DNA from: Sphingosinicella sp. YJ22
Lineage (GTDB): Bacteria > Pseudomonadota > Alphaproteobacteria > Sphingomonadales > Sphingomonadaceae
NCBI RefSeq assembly: GCF_011320075.1
Contig: NZ_JAANPA010000011.1
Coordinates: 1 to 64,000 of the forward strand
Direction: 5' to 3'
Length of the DNA stretch: 64,000 bases
Shown here: piece after piece, positions 44,043 through 55,181 of the stretch
How the letters are laid out: each line of letters begins with the position of its first letter
Position numbering within the stretch: the stretch's first letter is position 1
Notes under the pieces: model-generated
What the model was told of the DNA's origin: nothing
Database searches by the model: none
Seen by the model: the letters and a program-made list of their open reading frames with translations, nothing else
Position numbers and translations under genes: made by a program

Positions 44043-44043
44043 G

Positions 44044-44319
44044 CTAGCCCGCGGGCTTTTCCGGCCGACGCGGCGCGGGCGGCGCGGGAGCGGCGCTCTC
44101 GCAGCGGTCGACTTCGCGAAGCACCGCCTCGACCAGCTCGCCCGCCGGCAGGTCGCCGAGCCGCTGAGCGCCCGGACGTCCGGCCGACCAGTCGTCGCGC
44201 CGCCAGGATTCTTCCTCGACGCATGCGCCCCATCGGGACGGCGCCCCGGTTCGCTCCGTCTGCTGCGGCGGTGCGGGCTGCGCGCCCTGGAGCAGGATCA
44301 GCGCGGCCGCCCACATCAT
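44044..44319 (-). CDS. Small exported protein, Cys- and Pro-containing
   Basis: The 91-residue protein begins MMWAAALILLQGAQPAPPQQ, a short hydrophobic export-type N-terminus. The mature part contains ACVEEESWRRDDWSAG and ends in a proline-rich tail (APAPPAPRRPEKPAG). Two cysteines may pair. I do not recognise the family. It starts two bases after the stop of the next entry and so belongs to the same two-gene operon, convergent with prmA. Confidence 0.55.
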   Translation of the reverse strand: MMWAAALILLQGAQPAPPQQTERTGAPSRWGACVEEESWRRDDWSAGRPGAQRLGDLPAGELVEAVLREVDRCESAAPAPPAPRRPEKPAG

Positions 44320-44321
44320 GA

Positions 44322-44624
44322 TCAGCGGCCCCGCTGCACCCGCTGGCGATCCTCGTCATTGACGAAGGTCACCTCGCGGCAGCCGTCGACGTTGCGATCG
44401 ACCGCGTAGAGCAATTGCGCCGGCGGCTGCTGGTCGAGCCGGGTGCCTTCGTAGCGCCGGTTCTCGCCTGACACCTGAACCACGATCGGGGTGCAGCCGG
44501 GACGGGACTCCTGCAGCATGTTGCGCGCGGCGCGCTGGGGCTCTGCGGGCGCCTCGGCGGTCGGCGTTTGCGCCGGGGCCGTGGCCTGAGCGGCCAGCGC
44601 CGCGACGAGAAGGGCAATCTTCAT
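44322..44624 (-). CDS. Small exported protein of unknown family
   Basis: The 100-residue protein has an N-terminal signal-like segment (MKIALLVAALAAQATAPAQ). A linker and a domain with two cysteines (RPGCTPIVVQVSGENRRYEG, DRNVDGCREVTFVNDEDRQ) follow. A strong ribosome binding site, AAGGAGG, lies five bases before ATG 44624. It heads a two-gene unit with the preceding entry and lies downstream of ligA on the same strand, separated by 55 bases. Confidence 0.6.
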   Translation of the reverse strand: MKIALLVAALAAQATAPAQTPTAEAPAEPQRAARNMLQESRPGCTPIVVQVSGENRRYEGTRLDQQPPAQLLYAVDRNVDGCREVTFVNDEDRQRVQRGR

Positions 44625-44679
44625 GCACGCCTCCTTGATCGCTCCGAGGATAGCAGGATCGGCGGGCGATACGAAGCGC

Positions 44680-47101
<2,422 letters not shown>

Positions 47102-47102
<1 letters not shown>

Positions 47103-48754
47103 CACGCCGCCTCCAGCAGCCGCCCGGCCTGCGCCCGCGCCTCGTCGGTGATCTCGGCGCCTGAGAGCATTCGGGCGATCTCCTCGCGGCGGCGGGCGTC
47201 GTCGAGGGCGTGGACGCTGGTTCGGGTGACGGTGCCGTCGTGGCTCTTCTCGATGAGCAGGTGGGCGCGGCCGCGGGCGGCGACCTGGGGCGAGTGGGTG
47301 ACGACGAGGACTTGGCTTCGTTCGGCGAGGCGGTGGAGGCGCTCGCCGATCGCGCTCGCGACGGCGCCGCCGACGCCGCGGTCGATCTCGTCGAAGATCA
47401 TCGTCGTCGCCCCGCCCGATTCCGCCAGCGCGACCTTCAGCGCGAGAATGAAGCGCGACAGCTCGCCGCCGCTGGCGATCTTGGACAGGCCACCGAACGG
47501 CGCGCCGGGATTGGTAGATATCTCGAATTCGACGCGGTCGCGGCCCGAAGCTCCCGGCTCGGCGGGGACGAGGACGGTGCGGAAGCGGGCGGAGTCGAGT
47601 TTCAGCGGCTTCAATTCGGTGGCGACGGCGGCGTCGAGCCGTTCGGCCGCGGCGCGGCGCCGGGCGCTCAGGGCGTCGGCTGCATCGTCATAGGCCGAGC
47701 GCTCGGCCGCGACGGCGCGCTCCAGTTCGTGCAGGCGCTCCCCGCCGGCTTCGACTGCCTGGAGACGCTCGCGCAGCTCGGCGAGTAGCGCGGGAAGCGC
47801 GTCCGGCTCGACGCGGTGCTTGCGGGCGGCGGCGCGGATGTCGAACAGTCGCGCCTCGGCTTCCTCCAGCCGCGCCGGATCGAAGGAAAGCGCCTCGCGC
47901 GCCCGCTCCAGCGCGTCCTCGGCCTCGCTCGCCTCGATGACGGCGCGGTCCAATGCGGCCAGCGCGGTGGCGAGATGTTCGTGCTCGGGCGCCATCCGGT
48001 CGAGCCGGCGCGACGCCTGGCGAAGCTGGGCGAGGCCGCCTTCGGAGCCGCCGAGGAGGGATTCGACGGCCGCAAGCTCCTCGCCGAGACGGGCGCCGGT
48101 CTGCATCGAGGCGCGCAGCTCGGCGAGATGGGCGTCCTCGCCCTCGCCGGGAGCGAGCCCTTCGAGCTCGCCGACGGCATGTTCGAGCCATTCGCGGTCG
48201 CGCTCCGCCGCCTCGACCACCGCGCGCGCCTCCTCCAGCGCCGTTTCCGCCGAGCGCAGGCGCGTCCAGGCGCTTGCCGTCGCGGCGGTGTCGATTCCGC
48301 CGAACGTGTCGAGCAGGGCGCGGTGGCCGCGCGGATTGAGGAGGCCACGGTCGTCATGCTGGCCGTGGATCTCGACCAGGGTCGGGCCAAGCTCGCGGAG
48401 CAGGCCGGCCGAGACCGGCTGGTCGTTGACGAAGGCGCGGCTGCCGCCGTCGGCCTTGACCAGGCGGCGAACGACGATCGGCTCACCCGACTCGCCGGCA
48501 AGGCCGTTGCCGTCGAGCAGGGCATGGACCGGATGGTCGCGCGCCACCTCGAAGGTGACGGTGACCGCCGCCTGCGCCTGGCCGCTGCGCACGAGGCCGC
48601 TGTCGGCGCGGGCGCCCAATGCGAGGCCCAAGGCGTCGAGCAGGATCGACTTGCCTGCCCCGGTCTCGCCGGTGAGCACGCCGAGGCCGTCGCCGAACTC
48701 CAGGTCCAGCGTCTCGATCAGGACGACATCGCGGATGGAGAGGGCGGTCAGCAT
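47102..48754 (-). CDS. recN: DNA repair protein RecN
   Basis: The 550-residue SMC-like ATPase begins MLTALSIRDVVLIETLDLEF and GETGAGKSILLDALGLALG (Walker A). The typical VEIHGQHDDRGLL lies at about 130-142, long coiled coils occupy the middle, and IASGGELSRFILALK (signature) with TMIFDEIDRGVGG (Walker B) sit near the C-terminus. It acts in recombinational repair of double-strand breaks. It lies 43 bases after bamD on the same strand, an order also found in other alphaproteobacteria. Confidence 0.96.
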
Positions 48755-48797
48755 TCACCGCCCTCTTAATTCAAACTCGCGCTCGCGGGGAACCGCC

Positions 48798-49730
48798 TCA
48801 GTTGCCCGGAGTCGGATTCGGATCGGGCTGCGGCTCGGACGGACTGCCAACCTCGGGCGTCGGCGGCGGGCCGACCGGCTGCTGCGGCGGCTCGTTGCTC
48901 GCCGCGGCCGCCGGGGTCGGCTGCGGAACCGGCTCGGCGCGCAGCGGCCGCATGTTGGGATAGTCCTGCATCAACTCGTAGGCGCGGCGATACCAGACGG
49001 TCGACGGATAGTTGGCGCCGAGCACGGCGGCCGAGCGCTGCGCCTCGATCGGGATGCCGAGGGCGACATAGGATTCCGTGAGACGCATCAACGCTTCCGG
49101 AACGTGAGTCGTCGTCTGGTAGGTGTCGATGACGGTGCGGAAGCGGTGGACCGAGGCGAGCCACTGGCGGCGGCGCTGGTAGAAGCGGCCGACTTCCATC
49201 TCCTTGCCGGCGAGATGGTCGCGGACGAGGTCGACCTTCAGCCGCGCGTCGTCGGCATAAGGCGAATTCGGATAGCGCCGGATGACCTCGCCGAGCGAGG
49301 CCAGCGCCTGCTGAGTGATGCCCTGGTCGCGGGTGACGTCGCTGATCTGCTCATATTGGCTGAGCGCGATCAGATAGAGGGCGTAGGGCGCCGAGCGGTT
49401 GCCCGGGTGAATGGCGAGGAAGCGGCGCGAGGCGTCGATCGACTTCTGGTAATCGCGGACCGCATAATAAGAGAAGGCGCTCATCAACTGCGCCCGCCGC
49501 GCCCAGATCGAATAGGGATGCTGGCGCTCGACCTCGTCGAAGATCGCCGCGGCGGTCGTGTAATCGCCCCGCTGAAGCCGGTCGTAGCCCGCATTGTACA
49601 GCGTGTTGACGTCGCGCGCGACATAGCGCGTGTCGGCCCGGGTGCTCCCGAAACCGCTGGCGCAGCCGGCGAGCGGGATGATTGCGGCGCCGAGCGCGAG
49701 GGCAAGCAGCGGACGATTGTTCTTCAGCAT
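48798..49730 (-). CDS. bamD: Outer membrane assembly lipoprotein BamD
   Basis: The 310-residue lipoprotein has a lipobox (AIIPLAGCAS, Cys about 23) followed by five TPR-like helical pairs from about residue 45 (NTLYNAGYDRLQRGDYTTAA, YSIWARRAQLMSAFSYYAVR, KSIDASRRFLAIHPGNRSAP). After the conserved core comes a 45-residue Pro/Glu/Ser-rich tail (PEVGSPSEPQPDPNPTPGN) that is not part of the E. coli protein. BamD is an essential part of the BAM complex that inserts beta-barrel proteins. ATG 49730 begins the signal peptide. Confidence 0.92.
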   Translation of the reverse strand: MLKNNRPLLALALGAAIIPLAGCASGFGSTRADTRYVARDVNTLYNAGYDRLQRGDYTTAAAIFDEVERQHPYSIWARRAQLMSAFSYYAVRDYQKSIDASRRFLAIHPGNRSAPYALYLIALSQYEQISDVTRDQGITQQALASLGEVIRRYPNSPYADDARLKVDLVRDHLAGKEMEVGRFYQRRRQWLASVHRFRTVIDTYQTTTHVPEALMRLTESYVALGIPIEAQRSAAVLGANYPSTVWYRRAYELMQDYPNMRPLRAEPVPQPTPAAAASNEPPQQPVGPPPTPEVGSPSEPQPDPNPTPGN

Positions 49731-49768
49731 GGCGGGCTTCTTAGCGGGTGCTTGGGGGGAGGCCAAGG

Positions 49769-49793
49769 CTTGTCCTGAGCCTGTCGGAAGGGA
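49769..49793. repeat. Degenerate copy of the REP-like arm
   Basis: The sequence CTTGTCCTGAGCCTGTCGGA (followed by AGGGA) matches the right arm of the inverted repeat at 9443-9531 (core CCTGAGCCTGTCGAAGGG) with a few differences. No partner arm is visible nearby, so it is a solitary, decaying copy in the 200-base gap upstream of bamD. The rest of that gap, 49731-49930, holds no gene I can support. Confidence 0.5.
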
Positions 49794-49930
49794 GCATGAT
49801 TGAAGCGGTTTGGCGCGTGAACGCGAGGTGAATGTCGGCGCCCGCGCAACCTTGTGCGCATTTGGGGTTTTTGCCGCGTTCAGGCATTGTAACCGGCGCG
49901 GCCTGTCATGGGCCGACCGAGCGAGGGGCG

Positions 49931-51382
49931 ATGGCAGGCGCGGCGTTCGACGAGCTCTGGGGTGGCGGCCGGCGCAACGCCGCGGCGCGCGAGGGTTTCG
50001 AGGCGCTCGCCGGCTGGCTCAAGGCCACCCCGCCCGCCGAGCTCGACCGCCGCCAGCAGACCGCCGAGGCCGCCTTCCGCCAGATGGGCATCACCTTCAA
50101 CGTCTATGGCGACGAGGAAGCGGCCGAGCGCATCATCCCGTTCGACATCATCCCGCGAATCTTCGCCGCCGCCGAATGGCGGCGCCTGTCGGAAGGGCTC
50201 GAGCAGCGGGTGCGGGCGATCAACGCCTTCGTCGACGACGTCTATGGCGCTCGGCGGATCATCGCCGACGGCGTGGTGCCGGCCGACGTGGTGCTCGCCA
50301 ACCCGCGATTCTGCGCGGGCGTCGCCGGGGCGCGGCCGCCCCACGGGATCTACACCCATATCTGCGGCATCGACATCGTTCGCACCGGGCCGGACGAATT
50401 CTATGTGCTGGAGGACAATGTCCGAACGCCGTCGGGCGTCTCCTACATGCTCGAGAATCGTGAGGCGATGCTTCGGCTTTGCCCCGAGCTGTTCGAGATC
50501 TTCGCGGTCGAGCCCGTCGATTCCTATCCGGAGCTGCTGCATGAAACCTTGTTCGCGGCCGCGCCCCATCGGGGCCGCGAACCGGTCTGCGTGCTGCTGA
50601 CGCCCGGCCATCACAATTCGGCCTTCTACGAGCACAGCTTCCTGGCCGACAATATGGGCATCGAGCTGGTCGAGGGCCGCGACCTCGAGGTCGACGACGA
50701 CGTGGTGTGGATGCGCACCACCGAGGGCCGGGTGCGGGTCGACGTCATCTACCGCCGAGTCGACGATGCCTTCCTCGATCCGCTCGTGTTCCGGCCCGAT
50801 TCGATGCTCGGCGTGCCCGGGCTGATCGCCGCCTATCTCGCCGGCAACGTCACCATCGCCAACGCGCCGGGCACCGGCATCGCCGACGACAAGGCGATCT
50901 ACTCCTACATGCCGCAGATCGTCCGCTATTATGCCGGCGAGGACGCCAAGCTCCCCAACGTCGAGACCTGGTGCTGCCGCGACCCCTCCGCGCTCAAATA
51001 TGTCCTCGACCATTTGCCCGAGCTCGTGGTCAAGCTGGTCGACGGCTCCGGCGGCTACGGGATGCTGGTCGGGCCGGCCTCGACGCACAAGCAGATCGAG
51101 GACTTCCGCGCCGCGCTGGTCGCCGAGCCGCACCGCTACATCGCGCAGCCGACCCTCGCCCTGTCGACCGTCCCGACCATCACCGCCAAGGGCATCGTGC
51201 CGCGCCATGTCGACTTTCGCCCGTTCGTGCTGAGCGGGCCGGACCGGGTGGTGACCGTGCCCGGCGGACTCACCCGGGTGGCGCTTCGCGAAGGCTCGCT
51301 GGTCGTCAATTCGAGCCAGGGCGGCGGCACCAAGGACAGCTTCATCCTCGCCGACGCGGCGCCGGGCAGAACGACCGGCTGA
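49931..51382 (+). CDS. Circularly permuted ATP-grasp protein (Anbu module)
   Basis: The 483-residue protein belongs to the CP_ATPgrasp/COG2308 type. Key stretches are GITFNVYGDEEAAERIIPFD, DIVRTGPDEFYVLEDNVRTP, RVDVIYRRVDD, NAPGTGIADDKAIYSYMP, and the late ATP-grasp elements LVVKLVDGSGGYGMLVGP and HVDFRPFV. ATP-grasp enzymes make amide bonds through acyl-phosphates. Its stop overlaps the start of the alpha-E gene (TGATG). With the next three genes it forms the gene set that accompanies Anbu in many bacteria, where a small peptide is thought to be made and processed. GAGGGG lies just before ATG 49931. Confidence 0.9.
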   Translation: MAGAAFDELWGGGRRNAAAREGFEALAGWLKATPPAELDRRQQTAEAAFRQMGITFNVYGDEEAAERIIPFDIIPRIFAAAEWRRLSEGLEQRVRAINAFVDDVYGARRIIADGVVPADVVLANPRFCAGVAGARPPHGIYTHICGIDIVRTGPDEFYVLEDNVRTPSGVSYMLENREAMLRLCPELFEIFAVEPVDSYPELLHETLFAAAPHRGREPVCVLLTPGHHNSAFYEHSFLADNMGIELVEGRDLEVDDDVVWMRTTEGRVRVDVIYRRVDDAFLDPLVFRPDSMLGVPGLIAAYLAGNVTIANAPGTGIADDKAIYSYMPQIVRYYAGEDAKLPNVETWCCRDPSALKYVLDHLPELVVKLVDGSGGYGMLVGPASTHKQIEDFRAALVAEPHRYIAQPTLALSTVPTITAKGIVPRHVDFRPFVLSGPDRVVTVPGGLTRVALREGSLVVNSSQGGGTKDSFILADAAPGRTTG

Positions 51383-52317
51383 TGCTGTCGCGCACCGCCA
51401 CCAACCTGTTCTGGATCGGCCGCTATATGGAGCGCGCCGAGTTCACCACCAGCCTGGTCGAGGCGACGATCCGGCTCGATTCGCTGGGCACTCGGGCGGA
51501 GAGCGACCAGACCTGGCGCAGCGCCCTCGCCGTGGTCGGCGCAATGCCGGGGTTCGAGGCGACCCAGGAGAATTTCGGAGCATTCGCGGCGCGCCGCTAT
51601 CTCACGCTCAGCGACGCCAATGACGGGTCGGTGCGCTCCTGCCTCGCCCGCGCCCGCGACAATGCCCGCGCCGCGCGCAACGCCTTGTCGCGCGAGGTAT
51701 GGGAAGCGATCAACCGCGCCTGGCTCACCATTCGCGGCCGCGCCAGCCCCGGCGGCACCCAGGCCACCCTCACTCTCGTCGACGCGCTCAAGGCCGAGGC
51801 GCGCGGCTTCGAGGGCGCCCTCACCCGAATGCTTCGCGCCGAGGCCTATTGGTTCATCCGGCTCGGCACCCTGATCGAGCGCGCCGACAACACGGCGCGC
51901 CTGCTCGACGTCAAATATTACCTGCTTCTGCCGGAAGGAGAGCAGGTTGGCGGCACCCTCGACCGCGACCAGTGGGACACCATCCTCCACATCGTCTCGG
52001 CGCGGCTCGCCTACCGCCTGCTCTACCCGCAGGGGCTCGCGCCGTGGTGGGTCGCCGACCTGCTGGTGTTCCGCCGCGAGCTGCCGCGCTCGCTCCATTT
52101 CTGCGCCGCCGAGACGGTCGAGCTGCTCGCCGAGTGCGGCGCCCGCACCGGCCGCCAGGGCGAGGCCGACCGCCTCGCACGGCAGCGCCTGACCGCGGTC
52201 GAGGGCGACGATATCGACGCCCTGTTCCAGCGCGGGCTGCACGAATGGTTGCAGCGGTTCGTGCGCGAGAACAACGCGCTCGGCGCCGCCATCGCCCACC
52301 AGTTCCGGTTCGCCTGA
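51382..52317 (+). CDS. Alpha-E domain protein (Anbu module)
   Basis: The 311-residue all-helical protein of the COG2307 alpha-E family opens with MLSRTATNLFWIGRYMERAE and contains the second conserved helix RAEAYWFIRLGTLIERADNT and LLDVKYYLLLP. The family has paired Glu/Arg-rich repeats and always occurs next to circularly permuted ATP-grasp proteins, but its activity is unknown. One-base overlaps at both ends (TGATG with the ATP-grasp gene and with the transglutaminase-like gene) imply that the three products are made together, probably as a complex. Confidence 0.9.
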   Translation: MLSRTATNLFWIGRYMERAEFTTSLVEATIRLDSLGTRAESDQTWRSALAVVGAMPGFEATQENFGAFAARRYLTLSDANDGSVRSCLARARDNARAARNALSREVWEAINRAWLTIRGRASPGGTQATLTLVDALKAEARGFEGALTRMLRAEAYWFIRLGTLIERADNTARLLDVKYYLLLPEGEQVGGTLDRDQWDTILHIVSARLAYRLLYPQGLAPWWVADLLVFRRELPRSLHFCAAETVELLAECGARTGRQGEADRLARQRLTAVEGDDIDALFQRGLHEWLQRFVRENNALGAAIAHQFRFA

Positions 52318-53156
52318 TGCAGCTCGGTATCCGCTACACTACCGTCTATCATTATCCCGAGCCGGCGACTCGGCTGATCCAGCTGCTGCGCGTGACTCCG
52401 CACAGCTTCGCCGGCCAGACGGTGCTGGACTGGCGCATCGACGTCGACAGCGACGCGCGGCTGCGCGAGCATCGCGACGGCTTCGGCAATATCGTCCACA
52501 TGCTCTACATGGACCGGCCGCCGGGCGGACTCGAAGTCAGAGTCACCGGCCGGGTGCTGACCGAGGACCGCGCAGGTATCGTCGGCGAGGTGCCGTACGA
52601 CCTGCCGCCGCAGGTCTTCCTGCGCGCGACTCCGCTGACCGAGGCGGGACGGTCGCTCGCCCCCCTCGTCCATGCCCTGCGCAAGCACGATCATGACGAC
52701 CGGGCGATCCTGCATCATCTCAACGACCGGCTGTTCCTGCGCATGCGCTTCGACGCCGAGGCCACCGAGCTCGACACCAGCGCCGACGAGGCGTTCGAGG
52801 CGGGCCACGGCGTGTGCCAGGACTTCGCCCACATCTTCATCGCCGCCGCCCGAGCGCTCGGCATTCCCGCCCGCTACGTGTCCGGCCATCTCTACCGGCG
52901 CGACGGCGAGCATCGCCAGCCGGCCACCCATGCCTGGGCGGAGGCGTGGGACCGCGACCTCGGCTGGATCGGCTACGATCCGACCCACGGCATCTCCACC
53001 GACGCGGCCTATGTCCGGGTCGCCTGCGGACTCGACTATCACGACGCCGCCCCCTTCTCCGGCCGGGTCGCCGGTGGCGGCGACCAGTCGCACAGCGTCG
53101 ATGTCGAGGTGAAGGAGGTAGGCCGACGCCAGCAACAGCGGCAGAGCCAGTCGTGA
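52317..53156 (+). CDS. Transglutaminase-like cysteine protease (Anbu module)
   Basis: The 279-residue protein has an N-terminal beta domain typical of this subfamily (IRYTTVYHYPEPATRLIQLL, at 5-24). A transglutaminase core follows with a full triad: Cys167 in GHGVCQDFAH, His205 in ATHAWAEAW and Asp221 in GYDPTHG. Proteins of this COG1305 branch may cut or form isopeptide bonds. It is coupled to the alpha-E gene by a TGATG overlap, and the Anbu gene follows after 64 bases. The last 20 residues are Gln/Arg-rich. Confidence 0.9.
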   Translation: MQLGIRYTTVYHYPEPATRLIQLLRVTPHSFAGQTVLDWRIDVDSDARLREHRDGFGNIVHMLYMDRPPGGLEVRVTGRVLTEDRAGIVGEVPYDLPPQVFLRATPLTEAGRSLAPLVHALRKHDHDDRAILHHLNDRLFLRMRFDAEATELDTSADEAFEAGHGVCQDFAHIFIAAARALGIPARYVSGHLYRRDGEHRQPATHAWAEAWDRDLGWIGYDPTHGISTDAAYVRVACGLDYHDAAPFSGRVAGGGDQSHSVDVEVKEVGRRQQQRQSQS

Positions 53157-53220
53157 CTTTCGCGTCCGTGATTGCGAGAAGCGCAGCAACGACGGCTGCA
53201 CGGACCAAAGGGGACTTGGG

Positions 53221-53967
53221 ATGACCTATTGCCTGGGGATGCTGCTCGACGAGGGGCTCGTCATGATGGCCGACACCCGGACCAATGCCGGGGTCGACAA
53301 TTTCTCGATGTACAAGAAGCTCCACCTGCTCGCCGAAGGTCCCGACCGGACCATCTACGCCTGCACCGCGGGCAATCTGTCGGTCACGCAGACGGTGATG
53401 ACTTTGATTTGCGAAGGGCTCGCCGCGGAAGGGCCGGAGGGCGAGATGCGCCGCAGCCTGCACGAGGCCGGCACCATGTTCCGCGCCGCGCAGCTGGTCG
53501 GCGAGGCGATCCAGATCGCCGGCCGAAGCGTCGGCAGGGCGCTCGAGAGCCTCAACATCTCGGCGAACTCGGCGATCCTGCTCGGCGGCCGAATCGGCAA
53601 CCAGCCCCCTGCCCTGTTCCTGATGTACGACGCCGGCAACTTCATCCAGTGCAAGCCGGAAGTGCCGTTCTTTCAGATCGGCGAGACCAAATATGGCCGG
53701 CCGATCCTCGACCGCGAAGTGCGCAGCGACACGCCGCTGGCCGAGGCGGTCAAATGCGGATTCCTGTCGTTCGATGCGGCGATGGCGTCGAACCTCGGCG
53801 TCGCCCGGCCGATCGACCTGATGGTGATGCCGAGCGACCGCAGGCGGCCGATCCTGAGCCACCGGGTGGAGCGCGACGACGCCTATTTCAACGAGGTGTC
53901 GAAGCGCTGGTCGGACCTGCTCCACGCCGGCACCCGGGCGATCCCCAACCCGCCCTTCATGGCCTGA
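53221..53967 (+). CDS. anbu: Anbu proteasome-like peptidase
   Basis: The 248-residue Ntn hydrolase of the Anbu (COG3484) family is a bacterial relative of proteasome beta subunits and HslV. It begins MTYCLGMLLDEGLVMMADTR and TNAGVDNFSMYKKLH. After Met removal Thr2 would be the catalytic N-terminal nucleophile; Asp18, Arg20 and a Lys at about 32-33 complete the usual active-site set. Other conserved parts are YACTAGNLSVTQ, LGGRIGNQPPALFLMYDAGN and FQIGETKYGRPILDR. Anbu assembles into open spiral oligomers in studied species. Its substrate is not known; the gene set suggests it acts on the product of the upstream ATP-grasp enzyme. A GGGG site precedes the ATG. Confidence 0.93.
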   Translation: MTYCLGMLLDEGLVMMADTRTNAGVDNFSMYKKLHLLAEGPDRTIYACTAGNLSVTQTVMTLICEGLAAEGPEGEMRRSLHEAGTMFRAAQLVGEAIQIAGRSVGRALESLNISANSAILLGGRIGNQPPALFLMYDAGNFIQCKPEVPFFQIGETKYGRPILDREVRSDTPLAEAVKCGFLSFDAAMASNLGVARPIDLMVMPSDRRRPILSHRVERDDAYFNEVSKRWSDLLHAGTRAIPNPPFMA

Positions 53968-53970
53968 CGG

Positions 53971-54414
53971 TCAGCGGCGCAGCTGCCCGCGCACCGCGCC
54001 GTTGGGATAACGCGCGTTGTGGACATTGACGTAGAAGCCGGCGGGCGCGCGCTCAATCTCGTCGGCGAGCGCCGACGGCACGCTGAGGCAGCCGCGCGAC
54101 TCGCCGTCGGCGGGCGCGTCGATGGTCACCACCGGCGGGCCGGCGACCCCGCGCGCGCCGCGATGGATATGGGCCGCGGTGGCGGGCTCGATATTGGCGA
54201 CGGTGACGACGTAGCAAAGATTGTCGGTGCGATCGACGATGGTCACTTCGGCGCGGCCGGTGCCGTCGGGGTCGCCCGGGCCCGGCACCTCCATCGCGCC
54301 GGACAATTCGGCCTGAAGTCCCTCGCCGACGGCGTCGCCGACGGTCTCGCAGCCGGCGAGCGCGAGGCCCGCGGCGACGGCCAACGAAGTCATGCCGATC
54401 CTGGAAACAGCCAT
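53971..54414 (-). CDS. CHRD-domain lipoprotein
   Basis: The 147-residue protein has a lipobox (AAGLALAGC, Cys about 22) followed by one CHRD domain: LQAELSGAMEVPGPGDPDGT, NIEPATAAHIHRGARGVAGP, and the closing motif FYVNVHNARYPNGAVRGQL. CHRD domains are beta-rich and of unknown role in bacteria. It converges with anbu, the stops being four bases apart. An EcfG-like promoter (GGAAC-N16-GGTT) lies 62-86 bases upstream, suggesting stress induction. A ribosome binding site GGGAG precedes ATG 54414. Confidence 0.85.
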   Translation of the reverse strand: MAVSRIGMTSLAVAAGLALAGCETVGDAVGEGLQAELSGAMEVPGPGDPDGTGRAEVTIVDRTDNLCYVVTVANIEPATAAHIHRGARGVAGPPVVTIDAPADGESRGCLSVPSALADEIERAPAGFYVNVHNARYPNGAVRGQLRR

Positions 54415-54475
54415 GGCGAAGCTCCCTGTTCAGATGCACGCCGGCACCAGCGATCCGGCGCCGGACTGGAGTGAA

Positions 54476-54500
54476 AACCGGTGCTGTCCCAGGATGTTCC
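54476..54500 (-). promoter_or_regulatory. EcfG-like promoter for the CHRD gene
   Basis: On the minus strand GGAAC (54500-54496) and GGTT (54479-54476) are separated by exactly 16 bases. The alphaproteobacterial EcfG consensus is GGAAC-N16/17-CGTT, so there is one mismatch in the -10. A start about ten bases on would give a 5' leader of about 50 bases before ATG 54414. Confidence 0.45.
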
Positions 54501-54628
54501 GGTCCCGTAAGTCGGTCCTGCGGCGGCGCTTCCATTGCGGAGCCACAACGACTAGGCTGCCTCATCGCCCGCTCGGAGTGCAAGCGCGGGCTGCGTGCTT
54601 TGGAAGCCTGTTAGGGGAGGGTTCTGCC

Positions 54629-55036
54629 ATGGTCCGTACTTTCGCACTTCTGTTCGGCATCGTGTTTCTCGCCGTCGGCGCGCTCGGCTTCGTGCCCGGC
54701 ATCGCCGAACCCGCGACCCATGAGGGCGTGACGATGACCCATGGCTCGGCCATGCTGCTCGGGCTGTTCCCGGTGAACACTCTGCACAACATCGTGCACC
54801 TGCTGTTCGGCCTGTGGGGCGTGATGGCCTATCGCTCGGCCGGCGGCGCGGTCGGCTATTTCCGCGGCGTCGCGGTGCTCTACGCGCTGCTCACCGTGCT
54901 CGGACTGCTGCCGCAGACCAACACCCTGTTCGGCCTGGTTCCGCTGCACGGCAACGACGTGTGGCTGCACGCCGCGCTCGCGCTCGTCGCGGCCTATTTC
55001 GGCTTCGTCCACCGCGAGACGACGGTCACCGCCTGA
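54629..55036 (+). CDS. DUF4383 membrane protein
   Basis: The 135-residue protein has four membrane helices (about 3-21, 39-66, 71-95 and 106-127). The family hallmarks are LLGLFPVNTLHNIVHLLFGL, GLWGVMAYRS, GLVPLHGNDVWLHAALAL and a C-terminal aromatic span. DUF4383 proteins are found with stress-response genes, but their function is unknown. AGGGGAGGG eight bases before the ATG is an excellent ribosome binding site. It is transcribed away from the CHRD gene; the 214-base gap between them contains the EcfG-like site on the other strand. Confidence 0.85.
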   Translation: MVRTFALLFGIVFLAVGALGFVPGIAEPATHEGVTMTHGSAMLLGLFPVNTLHNIVHLLFGLWGVMAYRSAGGAVGYFRGVAVLYALLTVLGLLPQTNTLFGLVPLHGNDVWLHAALALVAAYFGFVHRETTVTA

Positions 55037-55121
55037 CCCGCGATCCGCCGCCCGCCCAGGCGGGCGGGCGGCGGCGCATCGGCGCAATGCGACAGGCGGA
55101 CGAGCGCGCGCGCCGGACGCC

Positions 55122-55146
55122 GGAACGCCGGACAGACGGGTCCGTT
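55122..55146 (+). promoter_or_regulatory. Consensus EcfG promoter
   Basis: GGAAC (55122-55126), 16 bases, CGTT (55143-55146) is an exact match to the alphaproteobacterial general stress sigma factor consensus. The expected start near 55155 leaves a leader of about 27 bases before the ATG of the Gln-rich protein at 55182. Confidence 0.7.
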
Positions 55147-55181
55147 GACGATGCCTTGAGGGGCAGACAACGGAGCCTGAC

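Noticed and set aside
47820-49778. A 652-codon plus-strand open frame opposite recN and bamD
   Set aside because: It spans two real genes and their gap in antisense and shows only Ser/Arg-rich sequence.
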